Shown here: in pieces, positions 1 to 8,665 of the stretch
How positions within the stretch are numbered: position 1 is the first letter of the stretch
Layout of the letters: every line of letters starts with the position of its first letter
Origin: Planctomycetota bacterium
GTDB taxonomy: Bacteria > Planctomycetota > Planctomycetia > Pirellulales > Pirellulaceae
Assembly (NCBI GenBank): GCA_026692845.1
Contig: JAPLNM010000029.1
Span: 1 to 64,000 of the forward strand
Reading direction: 5' to 3'
Length of the DNA stretch: 64,000 bases
Program-made: the position numbers and the translations under genes
The notes under the pieces: model-generated
What the model saw: only the letters and a program-made list of their open reading frames with translations
Told to the model about the DNA's origin: nothing
The model's database searches: none

Positions 1-10
1 ATCCTTCGAG

Positions 11-640
11 TCAAACGCCATCGAGGATAGGGTCGGCTAGCACCGTGGACCCTAGGTGCCATGACGAAGTTGTTGATCGCTCTTGCTGCTGAGCGACACG
101 CCGGTATCGCCGACGGGACTCGCAATTGCTGATCGCTTTGATGATCGCATCAGACCCGTGCTCAAGAACCTGTTTTGCCCTCGCAACGCTTGCGCGACCA
201 ACGCTGAGCATTTCGGCGGCTTGATCAATAGTTGGCAGAGTATCAATTGATACTTTGCCTCCTGTATGCTGATTTCCTCTATCGCCACCAGGTCGCAAAG
301 CCGCCAACTTCGCCGCGACCATTGCACGCTGCGATTCGGTCAAGTGCCTTCGATGTAGATTCATCGACAGCACCCACCTGAACGGATCAAAAGAACTATT
401 GCCGCTGTCCTCGATCTCTTCGATTAGAGGCTCGATACCTAGGCCCTGGACGCAACGACGGGATCCTTCGAGGGGAATTCCGAGTTCTGCGGAAACGGTC
501 TCGGACCCCAAAATCGTAAATCCCCAATTTCGTCGAAACTCACGGGGGGGGGTGCGACAGATCGGCGAGGATCGGCGACGGGTAAAGCAAACTTTTCGAC
601 TACCCCCCCGGTATCGACCGGCCGCGCGTACCGCCCCCAA
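11..640 (-). pseudogene. Decayed ParB-like / DNA-binding regulator
   Basis: The frame holds a clear core of the ParB-like regulators common on mobile elements: NLHRRHLTESQRAMVAAK, then a helix-turn-helix segment (IDQAAEMLSVGRASVARAK). The flanking parts lie in other frames. N-terminal-like sequence (FALPVAD, SFDEIGDLRF) is in a second frame, DFGVRDRF in a third, and after HGSDAIIKAI the likely continuation (PVGDTGVSLSSK) is again shifted. At least three frame changes and no proper start make it a pseudogene, last in a minus-strand cassette that begins with the integrase. Sequencing error is an alternative because a run of nine G lies at 544-552. The shifts are seen directly; the family name is recognised from motifs only. 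Confidence 0.6.
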
Positions 641-742
641 CCCCCATGACCGGACGGACTAACTTTCTATGTGAACAATGCGATGATTTACCCCTCACCA
701 AACTGGCAAGTCGCCGGAAGTACCTTGACCATAGGGGGGGGC

Positions 743-928
743 TCATCCTTGTTCGCTTTCGACGATTGTATCCGACGGACGGCCAACGGCCAAACATCGG
801 ATCCGGTAGACCCGTAGCAGGCATTTCAGGAACTTCCGAAGTCGCTGAAACCCGTCGGGCTCATCGCCTACCGATTCGGGTAGCTCGATCGTCAAAAGGA
901 TCCGCTGTTTTTCTTTCCGATGGTTCAT
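743..928 (-). CDS. Small hypothetical protein of the integrated element
   Basis: This 61-residue protein has a hydrophilic start (MNHRKEKQ), then a segment (LRKFLKCLLRVYRIRCLAVG) that resembles short proteins found beside integrases in planctomycete genomes. It may be a small basic nucleic-acid-binding protein, but no domain can be named. It lies in line with the integrase, DUF1580 and 312-aa genes on the minus strand and precedes the decayed ParB-like gene. The gap to the 312-aa gene (929-1103) holds short direct repeats and C/G runs. The call rests on position and family resemblance, so it is tentative. Confidence 0.45.
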   Translation of the reverse strand: MNHRKEKQRILLTIELPESVGDEPDGFQRLRKFLKCLLRVYRIRCLAVGRPSDTIVESEQG

Positions 929-1103
929 TACTACTTCTCCCCCCTTGGGGGATAAAGGGGGTACACTCGTTTGAGTATGCTTCTATGGAAGAGGCTTCTA
1001 AGGAAGAGGCTTCTAAGAATAGCTTCTATGTAAGCCAACGCGAAGGCTACGCCCATGCCTACGCCCAATCTTGCAGGATTCCGACCGAATGCCAACGCCA
1101 TGC

Positions 1104-2042
1104 CTACGCCTTACCAACCTGCTTGGGTTTGTTTTTCAATCGCTCCAATTCAGCCTTTGCTGAGTCTCGATTGTACGCCTCTAGCCGCCTGAGGACTTCC
1201 GCGCGACCTCTAGCCGTGGCTTCTGATGCGCTGGCATCGATCCGCCTTTTCAGCTTGTGGACTTCGCTATCAATCATCATGCTTTCTAACTCCTCTTGGG
1301 GCTTGTGTGAGTACCAATTGTGACGACCGTTTATTGAATACTTGGAAAACAGATTCCGACGGTTCAACTTGTCGACCGTGATTTGGGTTTGGCGTGGCGT
1401 CAACGTCAACTCTTTTAGCTTGCCACCAATCTGAGTAACGCTGTTGAATCCCAACGCTAGCGCGTTTATTTGGCTATAGCAGATTCGGACCTTTAACGGA
1501 TGACCGCCTAGCATGGCGTAGATGCCGCAAAGAATCGTCCAATCGCGCCAGTCGAGCTTCTTTTCATTCAAGTCCCAAAATAAATCACGCCTCAATCGGA
1601 CTTGCATATTTCCGCCCTTAAAACCATTGATGAACGAATGCAGTTCGTAAATACTTGACAGATCTACTTCGATACCTGTCGGCCAAACTACGCGTAAACG
1701 ATCCGCTGCTAAAAATACCGCTGCTTGCTGTGGAACAGTCAACGGTTTTTTGGGGTTGTATTTGTACGTTATCCCTTGGTTAGCAATGCGGTTCGATGCA
1801 ACCTGATTTGCATGCTCTCGGCCAGCCTTTACCAAATTCTTTGTGCCGTAGTCTACTAGGCAATAATCAATAATCTGTTGGTGCCTAGAATGTGCTTCGT
1901 CCTCAGTCACTTTGTCGATTTTCTTTCCCATGTTCAACGCCCGAATTGGGAATTGGAAATAGACGTCCTCAGTACCCATGATAGAATTGACCTCGATAGA
2001 TTGACCTATGCCGGACCCATCGCTACCAACGATGACCGGCAT
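1104..2042 (-). CDS. Hypothetical element protein, putative winged-helix DNA binding
   Basis: This 312-residue protein has no named family that I recognise. The N-terminal half is mixed alpha/beta (FPIRALNMGKK; YKYNPKKPLTVPQQAAVFLAADRL). Residues of roughly 165-245 read like a winged helix-turn-helix: a tryptophan-rich helix (DWRDWTILCGIYAMLGG), a helix ending in TPRQTQITVDKLNRRN and a short wing (KYSINGRHNWYS). The C-terminal 50 residues are a charged, probably coiled helix rich in Glu, Arg and Lys. It starts 18 bp after the DUF1580 gene, so the two are probably co-transcribed. A role in replication initiation or element control is inference. An internal Met at 1979 is an alternative start. 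Confidence 0.65.
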   Translation of the reverse strand: MPVIVGSDGSGIGQSIEVNSIMGTEDVYFQFPIRALNMGKKIDKVTEDEAHSRHQQIIDYCLVDYGTKNLVKAGREHANQVASNRIANQGITYKYNPKKPLTVPQQAAVFLAADRLRVVWPTGIEVDLSSIYELHSFINGFKGGNMQVRLRRDLFWDLNEKKLDWRDWTILCGIYAMLGGHPLKVRICYSQINALALGFNSVTQIGGKLKELTLTPRQTQITVDKLNRRNLFSKYSINGRHNWYSHKPQEELESMMIDSEVHKLKRRIDASASEATARGRAEVLRRLEAYNRDSAKAELERLKNKPKQVGKA

Positions 2043-2060
2043 TTTTCATTTACAGATAGA

Positions 2061-2375
2061 CTACGCTTTAGCCTTGCCCGGCTTCGTCATGCGGTTGAAT
2101 TCCGCGACAGCAGCAGCAACCCGCGCCGGCTTGACCGGCTTTACCGGTTCTAGCTTGGGTGGTTCGACGATTTGGAGACGCGCCTCAGTAGTGGCCGCGA
2201 TGAACTCACGGACCGCGATTTCGGAAGTCAGATACTTCCCATTTACGAATGAGGCTTGGAGTCTAATACCCCTAACGCCCCGCTTTACCCAACGCCTTAC
2301 GGATTGGATATGGGGGCGATGGCCGATGACCGTTTCGACGGCTTGGAGAATCGGAATACACTTTGTCAGTTCCAC
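2061..2375 (-). CDS. DUF1580 family protein, likely excisionase-like
   Basis: This 104-residue protein begins with a MerR/excisionase-like helix-turn-helix (RRWVKRGVRGIRLQASFVNGKYLTSEIAVREFI), which matches the planctomycete DUF1580 pattern of a tryptophan-containing helix, a GVRG turn and a beta-wing. The last 40 residues are Pro/Lys/Val-rich and probably disordered. DUF1580 genes commonly sit next to tyrosine integrases on planctomycete elements. By analogy with Xis proteins it may bend attachment-site DNA or regulate the integrase; that is inference. It is followed at 18 bp by the 312-aa gene and preceded by a 195-bp gap to the integrase. Confidence 0.7.
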   Translation of the reverse strand: MELTKCIPILQAVETVIGHRPHIQSVRRWVKRGVRGIRLQASFVNGKYLTSEIAVREFIAATTEARLQIVEPPKLEPVKPVKPARVAAAVAEFNRMTKPGKAKA

Positions 2376-2570
2376 TGAAAATCCTTCCTTGGGAGTTCAT
2401 TTTGAATCTCCCTTCTGTTGGTTAAAAAACGAAAAATTCATCCTTCATCCTCAATCCGTAGTTAGTGAATAAACTGCCAACCCAATAGGACTGGCACTGA
2501 ACAATAGTGATTAGAACTTGAAACCCCGCAAAGTCAACTAGCGCAGGAAGAGCATTCATTCCGGCAATTG

Positions 2571-3716
2571 CTAGCCGTGTTTTTGGGCAATCTCCAAGGC
2601 TTTGCGCTCGCTCTTTTCGGCGTAGATTTCAGAAGTCGCTAAATGGCGATGCCCCAAAATAAGACTTGCAGACTCGATGCCCTCCGTATCGCGCAGCCTA
2701 GTAGCAACGGCATGGCGCAACTGGTTCGGACTCCACAACGGCAACTCGGCTTTCTTGCATGCGTAGGCAATTGCCCTGCCATAGGATCCGGTCGTAAACG
2801 ACGCTCCTGGTTTCCGCTTCGGGTCTTGCTGCCGATTCGACCCGCGACGATTCCCGCAACTTATGGCGGTGGTTCGTTTCGATGCCCTGATTTGCAACCG
2901 CTGCTCGACCGATTCCGTCGGCGAAAAACAAAATGCATCCTTCGGACGGCCTAGATACGGCTTGAGGATCGCTTGACCCTTTGGACCGACGTAGATTTGC
3001 CGTTTGTGTCCGCGCCATGCGGTTTTATGGTTACTCAGTGTGATCACCCATACCGCGCCGGTCGTTTCGATCATGCCCGGCTTCAACTGGCATAGCTCCC
3101 CTGGACGGCAACCGATGATAGCTTGGAGTCGGACCATATCGGCAACGACAGGACTTAGAAACGGCAACGTCATTTTCACCGTCTTATCGTCAACCGGCTT
3201 GACCGCATCGGCTTCTCTGCATGAGCATCGACCTGCTTTCAAGGGAGCAACACACTTTAGCCCCTGGTGGACAATCGGACTCAAAACGCCCTCGGCGACA
3301 AGCCACTTGATAAAGGCGACGACGCGCCCGCTTTGCCGATTTGCGTAGACCCGTGCCGCATCGCGTTTCACCCAGTAATCTCGAACCGCTTTGAATTGCT
3401 CGATACCAAACTCAGATATGTTCAGGTCGGCGTATAGCTCGATTAGGGGGGTTAGTGCCCTTCGGAAGTTGAATAGCTCCGATTCCCCGTAGTAGCTTTC
3501 GGCATGCTTGAGAAACGCGACGACGGATTCCGCGACACTCTGACGGCTTTTCTCAACCCCGAAGCTAGGGTTTGTCAGATACTCGGCAACCAGCCGGTTG
3601 AACTTGTCTTGGGATTCTTTTGTCCCGAATTCGCCTAGGTAGTAGGTGCGCCCCAAAATACGGCAAATTGCCTGATTTGAGGACTTGTGTAGACGGTAAG
3701 AAGGTAGCTTTTTCAT
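2571..3716 (-). CDS. int: Tyrosine recombinase / integrase
   Basis: A site-specific recombinase of 381 residues from the Met at 3716, which has GGGAG about ten bases upstream. Residues 60-145 form a SAM-like core-binding domain and residues 170-381 the catalytic domain. Visible catalytic residues are R204 (GCRPGEL), K231 (NHKT), R334 in NQLRHAVATR, H356 (LGHRH) and Y365 (SEIYAE). The first His of the usual HxxR box is replaced by N331, as in a number of related integrases. The gene lies beside a tRNA-Met, a classic attachment position, and heads a minus-strand element cassette. A longer frame up to 3764 adds 16 residues with no better start. All core residues are present, so it is probably active. 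Confidence 0.93.
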   Translation of the reverse strand: MKKLPSYRLHKSSNQAICRILGRTYYLGEFGTKESQDKFNRLVAEYLTNPSFGVEKSRQSVAESVVAFLKHAESYYGESELFNFRRALTPLIELYADLNISEFGIEQFKAVRDYWVKRDAARVYANRQSGRVVAFIKWLVAEGVLSPIVHQGLKCVAPLKAGRCSCREADAVKPVDDKTVKMTLPFLSPVVADMVRLQAIIGCRPGELCQLKPGMIETTGAVWVITLSNHKTAWRGHKRQIYVGPKGQAILKPYLGRPKDAFCFSPTESVEQRLQIRASKRTTAISCGNRRGSNRQQDPKRKPGASFTTGSYGRAIAYACKKAELPLWSPNQLRHAVATRLRDTEGIESASLILGHRHLATSEIYAEKSERKALEIAQKHG

Positions 3717-3827
3717 TGGCTGAACTCCCTTTTTGAGTACAATACTCAAAATGCTCACTGACAATTCAGCGCACTAGCAGGGAGCTAGGAACACGTTTTA
3801 CCAACGATTCGCTTGATAGAAACCGAG

Positions 3828-3950
3828 TAGCGAAGGCCGGACTCGAACCGGCGACACACGGCTTATGAAGCCGTTGCTCTAAAGGCCGGACTCGAACCGG
3901 CGACACACGGCTTATGAAGCCGTTGCTCTAACCGACTGAGCTACTTCGCC
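3828..3950 (-). tRNA. tRNA-Met (CAT) with internal 49-bp tandem duplication
   Basis: Read on the minus strand, the gene has acceptor GGCGAAG, D arm TAGCTCAG...AGAGC, anticodon stem ACGGC/GCCGT around loop TTCATAA (CAT) and T arm GCCGG-TTCGAGT-CCGGC. The segment from the end of the D arm through the T arm plus CTT occurs twice in tandem (3882-3930 and 3833-3881). Only the second copy is followed by the matching acceptor half CTTCGCT and discriminator A. Removing one copy gives a normal 74-nt elongator tRNA-Met. CCA is not encoded. With both copies the transcript is 123 nt, and the first copy alone has a broken acceptor stem (CTTTAGA). It is therefore a disrupted gene, an att-site remnant or an assembly error. 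Initiator hallmarks are absent. Confidence 0.8.
3833..3930. repeat. Two exact 49-bp tandem copies inside the tRNA gene
   Basis: Copy one is 3833-3881 and copy two 3882-3930, identical at all 49 positions, with identity running one base past each end. Each holds the anticodon arm, variable loop and T arm. The repeat is 117 bp upstream of the integrase start, so it may also be the integrase core site. Confidence 0.95.
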
Positions 3951-4162
3951 ATCTAACGGACCTATAAAATAAACCGACTCGATCCTGCTGACAAGCCTTG
4001 TTTGGAGCCCCAGGTTCCCCGCAGCCGGGGTTTTAGGGATTGTCCAAACGGCAGAATCCGTCCAAAACGCTCTGTTCGGCTACAATTCGGATACAATTCA
4101 ACCTAGTCGCCACATGACCGTTCTTCCGGTCGTTTGTAGTTTTGCTGCGAGGATCGATTCCT

Positions 4163-6013
4163 ATGGACTTAGAACCTACCACCGACCCAGGCCCGACGGT
4201 TTCCTATCCCCGAGTTTTCGTACTTCGTGTTCTGTTCTCTTGCCGATTTGTCGCACCGGTGCTTGTCGCCCTGCTGCTTGTCGTCCAGGTGCTGCTGACG
4301 AACAACTTCGCGTTGGCTCAGAATCCTGCACCATCCCGAACGGCCTTTTCCCAAGTGGACAAGGAGTTCCCCCAAGTCGCCGATGCGATCGCGTCGAAGG
4401 ACCCGAGTGCACTCCAAAGGGCGCTCGGTAAGCTTCCCCCAGATGCCCAACAACGGCTTCTGACGGTCCTTCATGCCCAGCGCATCAAGCCTCAGTCATC
4501 CTCCTTGGGCGTTCCCAGCGGAGAACCCACTTCGAATCCAACCGGCACTGGACTGCTAGAAAACCCCGGCGGTGGTGCCCGAGGTGCTGCCGGTGGAGGT
4601 GCCATCGCCAATTTCTCTGAATTGATGAGCCTGATCGAATCGACAATCTCTCCTGATGTCTGGCTCAACGCCGGTGGCACAGCGACGATGTCCCCGTTTC
4701 GCCAAGGGGTTCGAATTACCACCGACGGAGTGATCGAACGCATCAGTACGCTTAAGCAATCCGGTGCGCCGAAGCTCCGTGCGGTCCTTGATGAACTCGC
4801 CCAAAGCGAACCGATCGCAGTCGAGCTCGATGAACTCGGAGATTGGCAAAAACCCTCCGGGCTTCGTTGGATCTCGCTCCGGACGCTCGACGAGCAACTT
4901 CATGCTCAAATCGAGCTAGGCGCACGCAGTCCAATCGCTGCGGAGTTGCTCGGTGGGCTGTGCCGAATCGATTACCTAGCCTGGGACGCAAGGAGCAATG
5001 ATTGGCTCGTCGGTGGGCCTGCAGGAAACCTTGCGGCAAGTAGACAAGGGGACTTGCTCCATCGCGAGCTACGATTACCCCCGGTCCTGCTCGAGGATCT
5101 GCTGACGGTTTCGCATCATGTCCTAAATGCGCGAGGGGAGTTTGGATGCTCAATCGATCCGGACCCACAACGGCTCATCGCCGCCTATCAAATGGCCAAC
5201 GACAAAGCCTCCACACGGTTGCTTGCCCGCGATCCGGAAACTTGGTCAAACCAGTGGAAAAAGAAGCTTGGGTTTCAAAAAGCCAACATTGTCGGAATCT
5301 CGCAGGATTCGCCCACCGGATACGCCTTACTCATCGCCGATGCCCACATGAAACGCCTAGCCTTCGGCCTCGAGACGAGCGTCGAAGGTTTGGCGAACTA
5401 TTGGTTGGAATCCGAACGGCTCGGATTTACCAAAGAGCAATCGATGGTCCGATGGTGGTTTTCGATGTCGCAATCTGGAATCGCTTTTGATCCCGACGCG
5501 CAGATTTATCACTTCCAGGGATCGAATGTCGCCGTCCTGAGCGAAACGCAAATGATGAAAGCCGATGGGACGCGCCAAGCTTCCTCCTTTCCGGACCGGG
5601 CCGCGGATGCCTTTGCCAAAAAATTCACGAGCCAATTCGATGCTTTACAGAAAGCCTATCCTCTCTATGGCAGACTGCGGCATATTTTCGACCTTGCTGT
5701 CGTGATGGAGATTGTTCGTTCCCAGGCCTCGAAAACCCAAACGCTCGACTTCCGAGTCCTAGGCAAGGAGGCTTACGTGCCCCACCTGGAGTTTGCGCCT
5801 ACGCAAATCGATTCGATCGTCGCTACACGGAATCGCTCCGACGGAAGTACCTCGGCGATTGTCAGTGGCGGTGTTTCGATCGACCCGAAATCCGTGCTTA
5901 GCAAACTTCGACTCGACAGCGAACTGAAAAACCGTGTGTCTTTGGAAACCTCACCAGGTGAATCCCTCGAGCCGAAGTCGCCTTGGAGCATCGAAGAAAG
6001 TTTTTGGAAGTAG
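4163..6013 (+). CDS. Secreted DUF1598 family protein
   Basis: This protein of about 616 residues starts at the ATG at 4163, which has GAGGA upstream; a TTG at 4142 is a weaker option. A hydrophobic leader (LVALLLVVQVLLTNNFALA) predicts export. Residues of roughly 75-120 are Gly/Pro-rich. The rest matches the planctomycete DUF1598 pattern (LCRIDYLAWD, DWLVGGPAGN, EFGCSIDPDPQRL, KRLAFGLE, RWWFSM) and aligns segment by segment with the protein encoded at 35642-37069. The function of DUF1598 proteins is unknown; an extracytoplasmic role is inferred from the leader. scpB follows 23 bp after the stop, so the two are likely co-transcribed. Confidence 0.8.
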   Translation: MDLEPTTDPGPTVSYPRVFVLRVLFSCRFVAPVLVALLLVVQVLLTNNFALAQNPAPSRTAFSQVDKEFPQVADAIASKDPSALQRALGKLPPDAQQRLLTVLHAQRIKPQSSSLGVPSGEPTSNPTGTGLLENPGGGARGAAGGGAIANFSELMSLIESTISPDVWLNAGGTATMSPFRQGVRITTDGVIERISTLKQSGAPKLRAVLDELAQSEPIAVELDELGDWQKPSGLRWISLRTLDEQLHAQIELGARSPIAAELLGGLCRIDYLAWDARSNDWLVGGPAGNLAASRQGDLLHRELRLPPVLLEDLLTVSHHVLNARGEFGCSIDPDPQRLIAAYQMANDKASTRLLARDPETWSNQWKKKLGFQKANIVGISQDSPTGYALLIADAHMKRLAFGLETSVEGLANYWLESERLGFTKEQSMVRWWFSMSQSGIAFDPDAQIYHFQGSNVAVLSETQMMKADGTRQASSFPDRAADAFAKKFTSQFDALQKAYPLYGRLRHIFDLAVVMEIVRSQASKTQTLDFRVLGKEAYVPHLEFAPTQIDSIVATRNRSDGSTSAIVSGGVSIDPKSVLSKLRLDSELKNRVSLETSPGESLEPKSPWSIEESFWK

Positions 6014-6036
6014 CCCCGAAAGTAGGATCCATCTCC

Positions 6037-6789
6037 ATGCAAGGACGCAAGCACACGGATCCTAAGCACACGGATCGCTGGAGCCAGTCCGAGTCGTCCT
6101 CCCAAGACGCAGGCGACTTGGAGCAGGAAGGTTCCGAGTTTGTATCCCTTGAGGAACTCGGGAGTCTCTACGCCAAGGCCCTGCAGGGAGAGCAAACATC
6201 TTCCGTTGTTCCGAAAAGCCTTCCCGCGAGCCAACCGACGTCCTTTGATTTCCATGGAGCGATCACGATCCAGGGCGAGACCGATGGCATTCCGGTCTCG
6301 ATCGGCTCGATCATCGAATCGTTGCTGTTTGTGGGCACTCGAGATGGCCAGAGTGTATCGCTCGATCAACTGTCCACATCGATCAAAGAGTTTTCGCAGG
6401 AAGAGATACTCCAAGGCATCGAGCTGCTTCAAGCGAATTTGGAAACGCAAAACAGTGCCATGCGGGTATCCCAAGATGCCCAAGGCTTTCGACTGACGCT
6501 CACCCCAGAGCTTGAGGCTCGCATCGAGGAGCTCAAATGGGGGCCTCCAAAGCAGGCCGTGCTATCCCAAGCGGCTGTCGATTGCCTCTCCCTGGTGGCT
6601 TATCAGCCCGGAGTGTTGCGTGCGGAACTCGAAGCGCAGCTTGGACAGGGAGTTGGCGCTACGATTTCGCTTCTGCAACGCAGGGGGTTGATCGAGCTTG
6701 ACTCCGAGGGCTTCCACACGACCGAACGATTTCTGGAAATCGCAGGGATCGCGTCGCTTGAGGAATTGCCCAAGGCGGATGATTTATAA
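6037..6789 (+). CDS. scpB: Segregation and condensation protein B
   Basis: ScpB works with ScpA and SMC in the condensin complex that compacts and segregates chromosomes. The tandem winged-helix core is visible: SIGSIIESLLFVG at the start of the first domain and VLSQAAVDCLSLVAYQPG, RAELEAQLG, LLQRRGLIELD and FLEIAGIASLEELP in the second, all typical of the family. The chosen Met (6037, with AGTAGGA upstream) gives 250 residues; a TTG at 5983 would overlap the DUF1598 gene. The first 70 residues are a charged, probably disordered extension. scpA and smc are not in the window. Identification is firm from motif order; the link with the upstream DUF1598 gene is only positional. Confidence 0.85.
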   Translation: MQGRKHTDPKHTDRWSQSESSSQDAGDLEQEGSEFVSLEELGSLYAKALQGEQTSSVVPKSLPASQPTSFDFHGAITIQGETDGIPVSIGSIIESLLFVGTRDGQSVSLDQLSTSIKEFSQEEILQGIELLQANLETQNSAMRVSQDAQGFRLTLTPELEARIEELKWGPPKQAVLSQAAVDCLSLVAYQPGVLRAELEAQLGQGVGATISLLQRRGLIELDSEGFHTTERFLEIAGIASLEELPKADDL

Positions 6790-6883
6790 GCGTTCTTCCC
6801 GTGGGATAGTCTTCCAGCCTGTCACGAAACTGTCTCCCGTACGACAGTCTTCCAGCCTGTCGCGAACCTGCCGCCTGTCGCGA

Positions 6884-7645
6884 TCATTCATCAGGCCCCA
6901 GGCTGCCGACGGCAACCGAGGAGCCTAGCAAGGCAGCATGCAAGGAGCGTTCGCGCTGTCTGGGAATGCCATCTTGAGCCCAGCATTCGGCTTCGTAGGT
7001 CAAGCGGTGGATTGCCTGCTCGATCCATTGGCGATGTTTTTCGACTCCTTGTTCATCGAGTTTGCGTGGGATCGCCATACGAGGGCCGAGGATCATGCGC
7101 GCTCGAGACCCTGGCCTTGGGACTGCGAATCGATCCCAGGTGGGAGCACGGTAGGGGCGGTGGTAGCCTACCCCTACTGGGATGATGGGGACTTGGAGAA
7201 GCGAGCTGAGTTGGATCGAGCCAGGGGCCAAGACTCTTCGGGGGCCTTTGGGTCCGTCTGGGGTGACCACCAGGCTGCTGTTTTGGTGTTCTTTGCGGTA
7301 CTGCAAGATCGCCTTGAGGCCACCTTTGGTCGACGAACCTCGCACGGTATGGTAAGCGAAATCGCGAGCCATCCAACCGAGCCAATTCGCATCGCGGTGT
7401 TGGCTGACCAGAAGGGTCATCCCGAATCGGCTTCGGGTCACAAAGGGCAAGAGAATATTCTCGTGCCAGAACAAATACAAGGCTGGCTTGGTAAAGCATT
7501 CGGTCGTCACGTCCGTGTCATCGGCATAGTCGGCCACCCGCGCATCGAGCGTCCGTACCAGTGCTTGGAGAGACTTACCGGCCAGGAAGGCGACTGGACG
7601 TAGGATTCGCTGAGTCACTTGGACAAGGCTCCTTGCCTGTACCAT
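6884..7645 (-). CDS. DUF374 lysophospholipid acyltransferase-like protein
   Basis: This 253-residue protein has the motif order of the DUF374 branch of the acyltransferase superfamily: LYLFWHEN, SQHRDANWLGW, RGSSTKGGLKAI, TPDGPKGPRR and VPIIPVG. Relatives probably transfer acyl chains to a lipid or lipid A precursor at the inner membrane; the substrate here is unknown. The Met at 7645 is used; a TTG at 7702 would lengthen it by 19 residues and run into dapF. It follows dapF by 53 bp on the same strand, so both may share a transcript. Confidence in the family is high, in the substrate low. Confidence 0.82.
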   Translation of the reverse strand: MVQARSLVQVTQRILRPVAFLAGKSLQALVRTLDARVADYADDTDVTTECFTKPALYLFWHENILLPFVTRSRFGMTLLVSQHRDANWLGWMARDFAYHTVRGSSTKGGLKAILQYRKEHQNSSLVVTPDGPKGPRRVLAPGSIQLSSLLQVPIIPVGVGYHRPYRAPTWDRFAVPRPGSRARMILGPRMAIPRKLDEQGVEKHRQWIEQAIHRLTYEAECWAQDGIPRQRERSLHAALLGSSVAVGSLGPDE

Positions 7646-7698
7646 GGGTTCGCAGAACAAGCCCGAGACGGTGAGAATCTGGCAGAAGGGTTTTGGGA

Positions 7699-8598
7699 TC
7701 AATCGAAATCGATTTTGACTTTTCCGTGAAAGACATCGACAGCCGGGCCTGTCATGAAAACATGGTTAGAGGCTTGGTCCCAGCGGAGCATAAGATCTCC
7801 GCCGGTAAGATGATTGAGGATCATTCGATCGGTCCGTTCGGTCAGGACACCCGCGACGCAGACCGCAGAGGCACCGGTACCGCAGGCCCAAGTTTCCCCT
7901 GAGCCTCGTTCCCAGGTCCGTTGGCGGACTTCGCCTCGTGCGAGAATTTCGACAAACTCGACGTTGGTCCGTTTGGGAAAACGCGAATCGTTTTCGATCA
8001 AAGGGCCGATGCCCAGGACCAGCTCGTCGCTCAATTCCGGGACAAAGATCACGCAGTGGGGGTTTCCCATCGAGACGCAGGTCCCGAAGAGCGTATGGCC
8101 TTTGTATTCCAATTTATGATTGACGACCGAATCGTTGGGAGATCCCAAGGTGGTAGGTATTTGGCTAGCCAGCAGTCGCGGTTGGCCCATATCGACAGTG
8201 ACTTGATCGACCACTCCTTGGGAGATTTCAAGATCCAGGTCGAGAACCCCCGCACCGGTTTCGATTTTGAGGTGGGGTTTGGATGCGATCCGAGAATCAT
8301 GAACGAACTTAGCGACACATCGGATCCCGTTGCCACACATTTCCGATTCGCTGCCATCGGCGTTGAACATCCGCATCTGGGCATCGGCAATCGTCGAGGG
8401 GAGGATCAGGATCACACCATCGCCACCGATTCCGAAACGTCGATGAGACAACTCGACGGCCAGCCGAGGTAGGTCATTGGGCAGAGATTGCGAGAAGCCA
8501 TCGATGTAAACGTAGTCGTTTCCAGCGCCGTGCATTTTCGTGAATGCGAGTTCCTTCACGTGAATACCTTTTTCGTTTCGTGGGAAAGTGTGAGCCAT
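7699..8598 (-). CDS. dapF: Diaminopimelate epimerase
   Basis: DapF interconverts LL- and meso-diaminopimelate in the cytoplasm, the last epimerisation before lysine or peptidoglycan cross-linking. The two active-site cysteines are visible: C88 in MCGNGIRC and C239 in ETWACGTGAS. Other family signatures are KMHGAGNDYVY, FGIGGDG, FNADGSE and MGNPHCV. Its 299 residues are slightly longer than the usual 275 because of an N-terminal extension of about 15 residues; starting at the later Met before HGAGND would be too short. The DUF374 gene follows. The enzyme is consistent with recent evidence that planctomycetes make peptidoglycan. Confidence 0.95.
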   Translation of the reverse strand: MAHTFPRNEKGIHVKELAFTKMHGAGNDYVYIDGFSQSLPNDLPRLAVELSHRRFGIGGDGVILILPSTIADAQMRMFNADGSESEMCGNGIRCVAKFVHDSRIASKPHLKIETGAGVLDLDLEISQGVVDQVTVDMGQPRLLASQIPTTLGSPNDSVVNHKLEYKGHTLFGTCVSMGNPHCVIFVPELSDELVLGIGPLIENDSRFPKRTNVEFVEILARGEVRQRTWERGSGETWACGTGASAVCVAGVLTERTDRMILNHLTGGDLMLRWDQASNHVFMTGPAVDVFHGKVKIDFD

Positions 8599-8665
8599 TG
8601 GGGGAACATTATGCTACGTTCGTTCAAAGATTCCTAGACGAGCTAAAAAAACAGGCTAACCCGAA

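Noticed and set aside
4008-4042. CCCCG/CGGGG hairpin followed by TTTT
   Set aside because: No plus-strand gene precedes it and the stem is short, so a terminator role is not supported.
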